From: Vibrio mytili
GTDB lineage: Bacteria; Pseudomonadota; Gammaproteobacteria; Enterobacterales; Vibrionaceae
Length of the DNA stretch: 64,000 nucleotides
Direction of reading: 5' to 3'
Assembly (NCBI RefSeq): GCF_000830505.1
Contig: NZ_JXOK01000082.1
Span: 54,685-118,684, forward strand
Shown here piece after piece: positions 63,883 to 64,000 of the stretch. Every line of letters starts with the position of its first letter. Positions within the stretch are counted from its first letter, which is position 1. The notes under the pieces were generated by a model. It saw only the letters and a program-made list of their open reading frames with translations. It searched no databases and was not told where the DNA came from. The position numbers and the translations under genes were made by a program.

Positions 63883-64000
63883 GCTTAACGCCGCATTAAG
63901 TGGTGAGCAACGCATGTCACCACACTTAAAGCATTGTGCCGTAAACACTAAAGCTGAATCAAACCAAGAATGCCAAGCGTTGGGAATCCGTCTTAAACGC
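63883..64000 (-). repeat. attC site G, cut by the window edge
   Basis: Left core GCTTAAC fits RYYYAAC; then GCCGCATTAAGTGG and, near the edge, GCGTTGGGAATCC and GTCTTAAACGC. Matches site B in block order and several exact stretches. The end (TTTGTTAG expected) lies outside the window, so the array goes on. Confidence 0.8.

Overview
The window is gamma-proteobacterial, most likely chromosome 1 of a Vibrio of the Harveyi clade (V. parahaemolyticus / V. alginolyticus / V. harveyi-like). Reasons: a RelV-type small alarmone synthetase beside tpm, purT, cdd and ihfA; the AUU-started infC in a thrS-infC-rpmI-rplT block; cobalamin salvage genes cobTSUC with btuCD; and integron attC sites that resemble Vibrio superintegron repeats. 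The species is an inference.

Layout. 0.1-3.6 kb: divergent Fur-box-controlled iron or siderophore ABC importer. 3.7-9.4 kb: housekeeping genes (rlmF, YgjP-like peptidase, glutaredoxin-like protein, LysR/MFS pair, DUF1415, NTP pyrophosphohydrolase). 9.5-15.8 kb: btuCD, astE and cobCUST, i.e. B12 uptake and lower-ligand assembly. 15.9-20.2 kb: NAD(P)-binding protein, cystine carrier TcyP, and a small accessory patch (DUF6404-like, GFA, GNAT) with repeats. 20.2-32.1 kb: a complete beta-1,4-galactan utilisation locus (LamB-type porin, GH42, two GH53 galactanases, MalEFG-like ABC importer, MsmX-like ATPase, LacI-type regulator). 32.1-37.3 kb: a mobile-element scar between an AlpA remnant and a tyrosine-integrase remnant. 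It holds three attC-like sites and five unfamiliar genes, among them a tightly overlapping nucleotidyltransferase / helical protein / membrane protein operon that is the best candidate for an undescribed (possibly defence) system. 37.3-49.6 kb: core genes (sbcB, lrgAB, cdd, purT, tpm, relV, ihfA, AEC carrier, pheT, pheS). 49.8-57.0 kb: an RND/LolA-like/outer-membrane-barrel export cluster with a TetR regulator and four matching candidate operators, an XRE regulator and YbjQ. 57.2-60.6 kb: rplT-rpmI-infC-thrS with a recognisable ThrRS translational operator. 60.8-64.0 kb: leftward-reading integron-cassette-like genes that continue past the window edge.

How genes work together. The galactan genes form a pathway: the secreted or lipid-anchored GH53 enzymes cut galactan, the porin and GanSPQ plus MsmX import the oligosaccharides, GH42 releases galactose, and GanR with CRP probably controls expression. 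CobT, CobS, CobU and CobC build the nucleotide loop of cobalamin, and BtuCD imports corrinoids. The TetR operators link 54.4-55.2 kb to the RND operon.

Data quality. Four genes (MFS carrier, ganP, pheS, a P-loop kinase) each need one extra base to restore a full-length frame. pheS is essential, so residual single-base deletions in the sequence are at least as likely as real pseudogenes.
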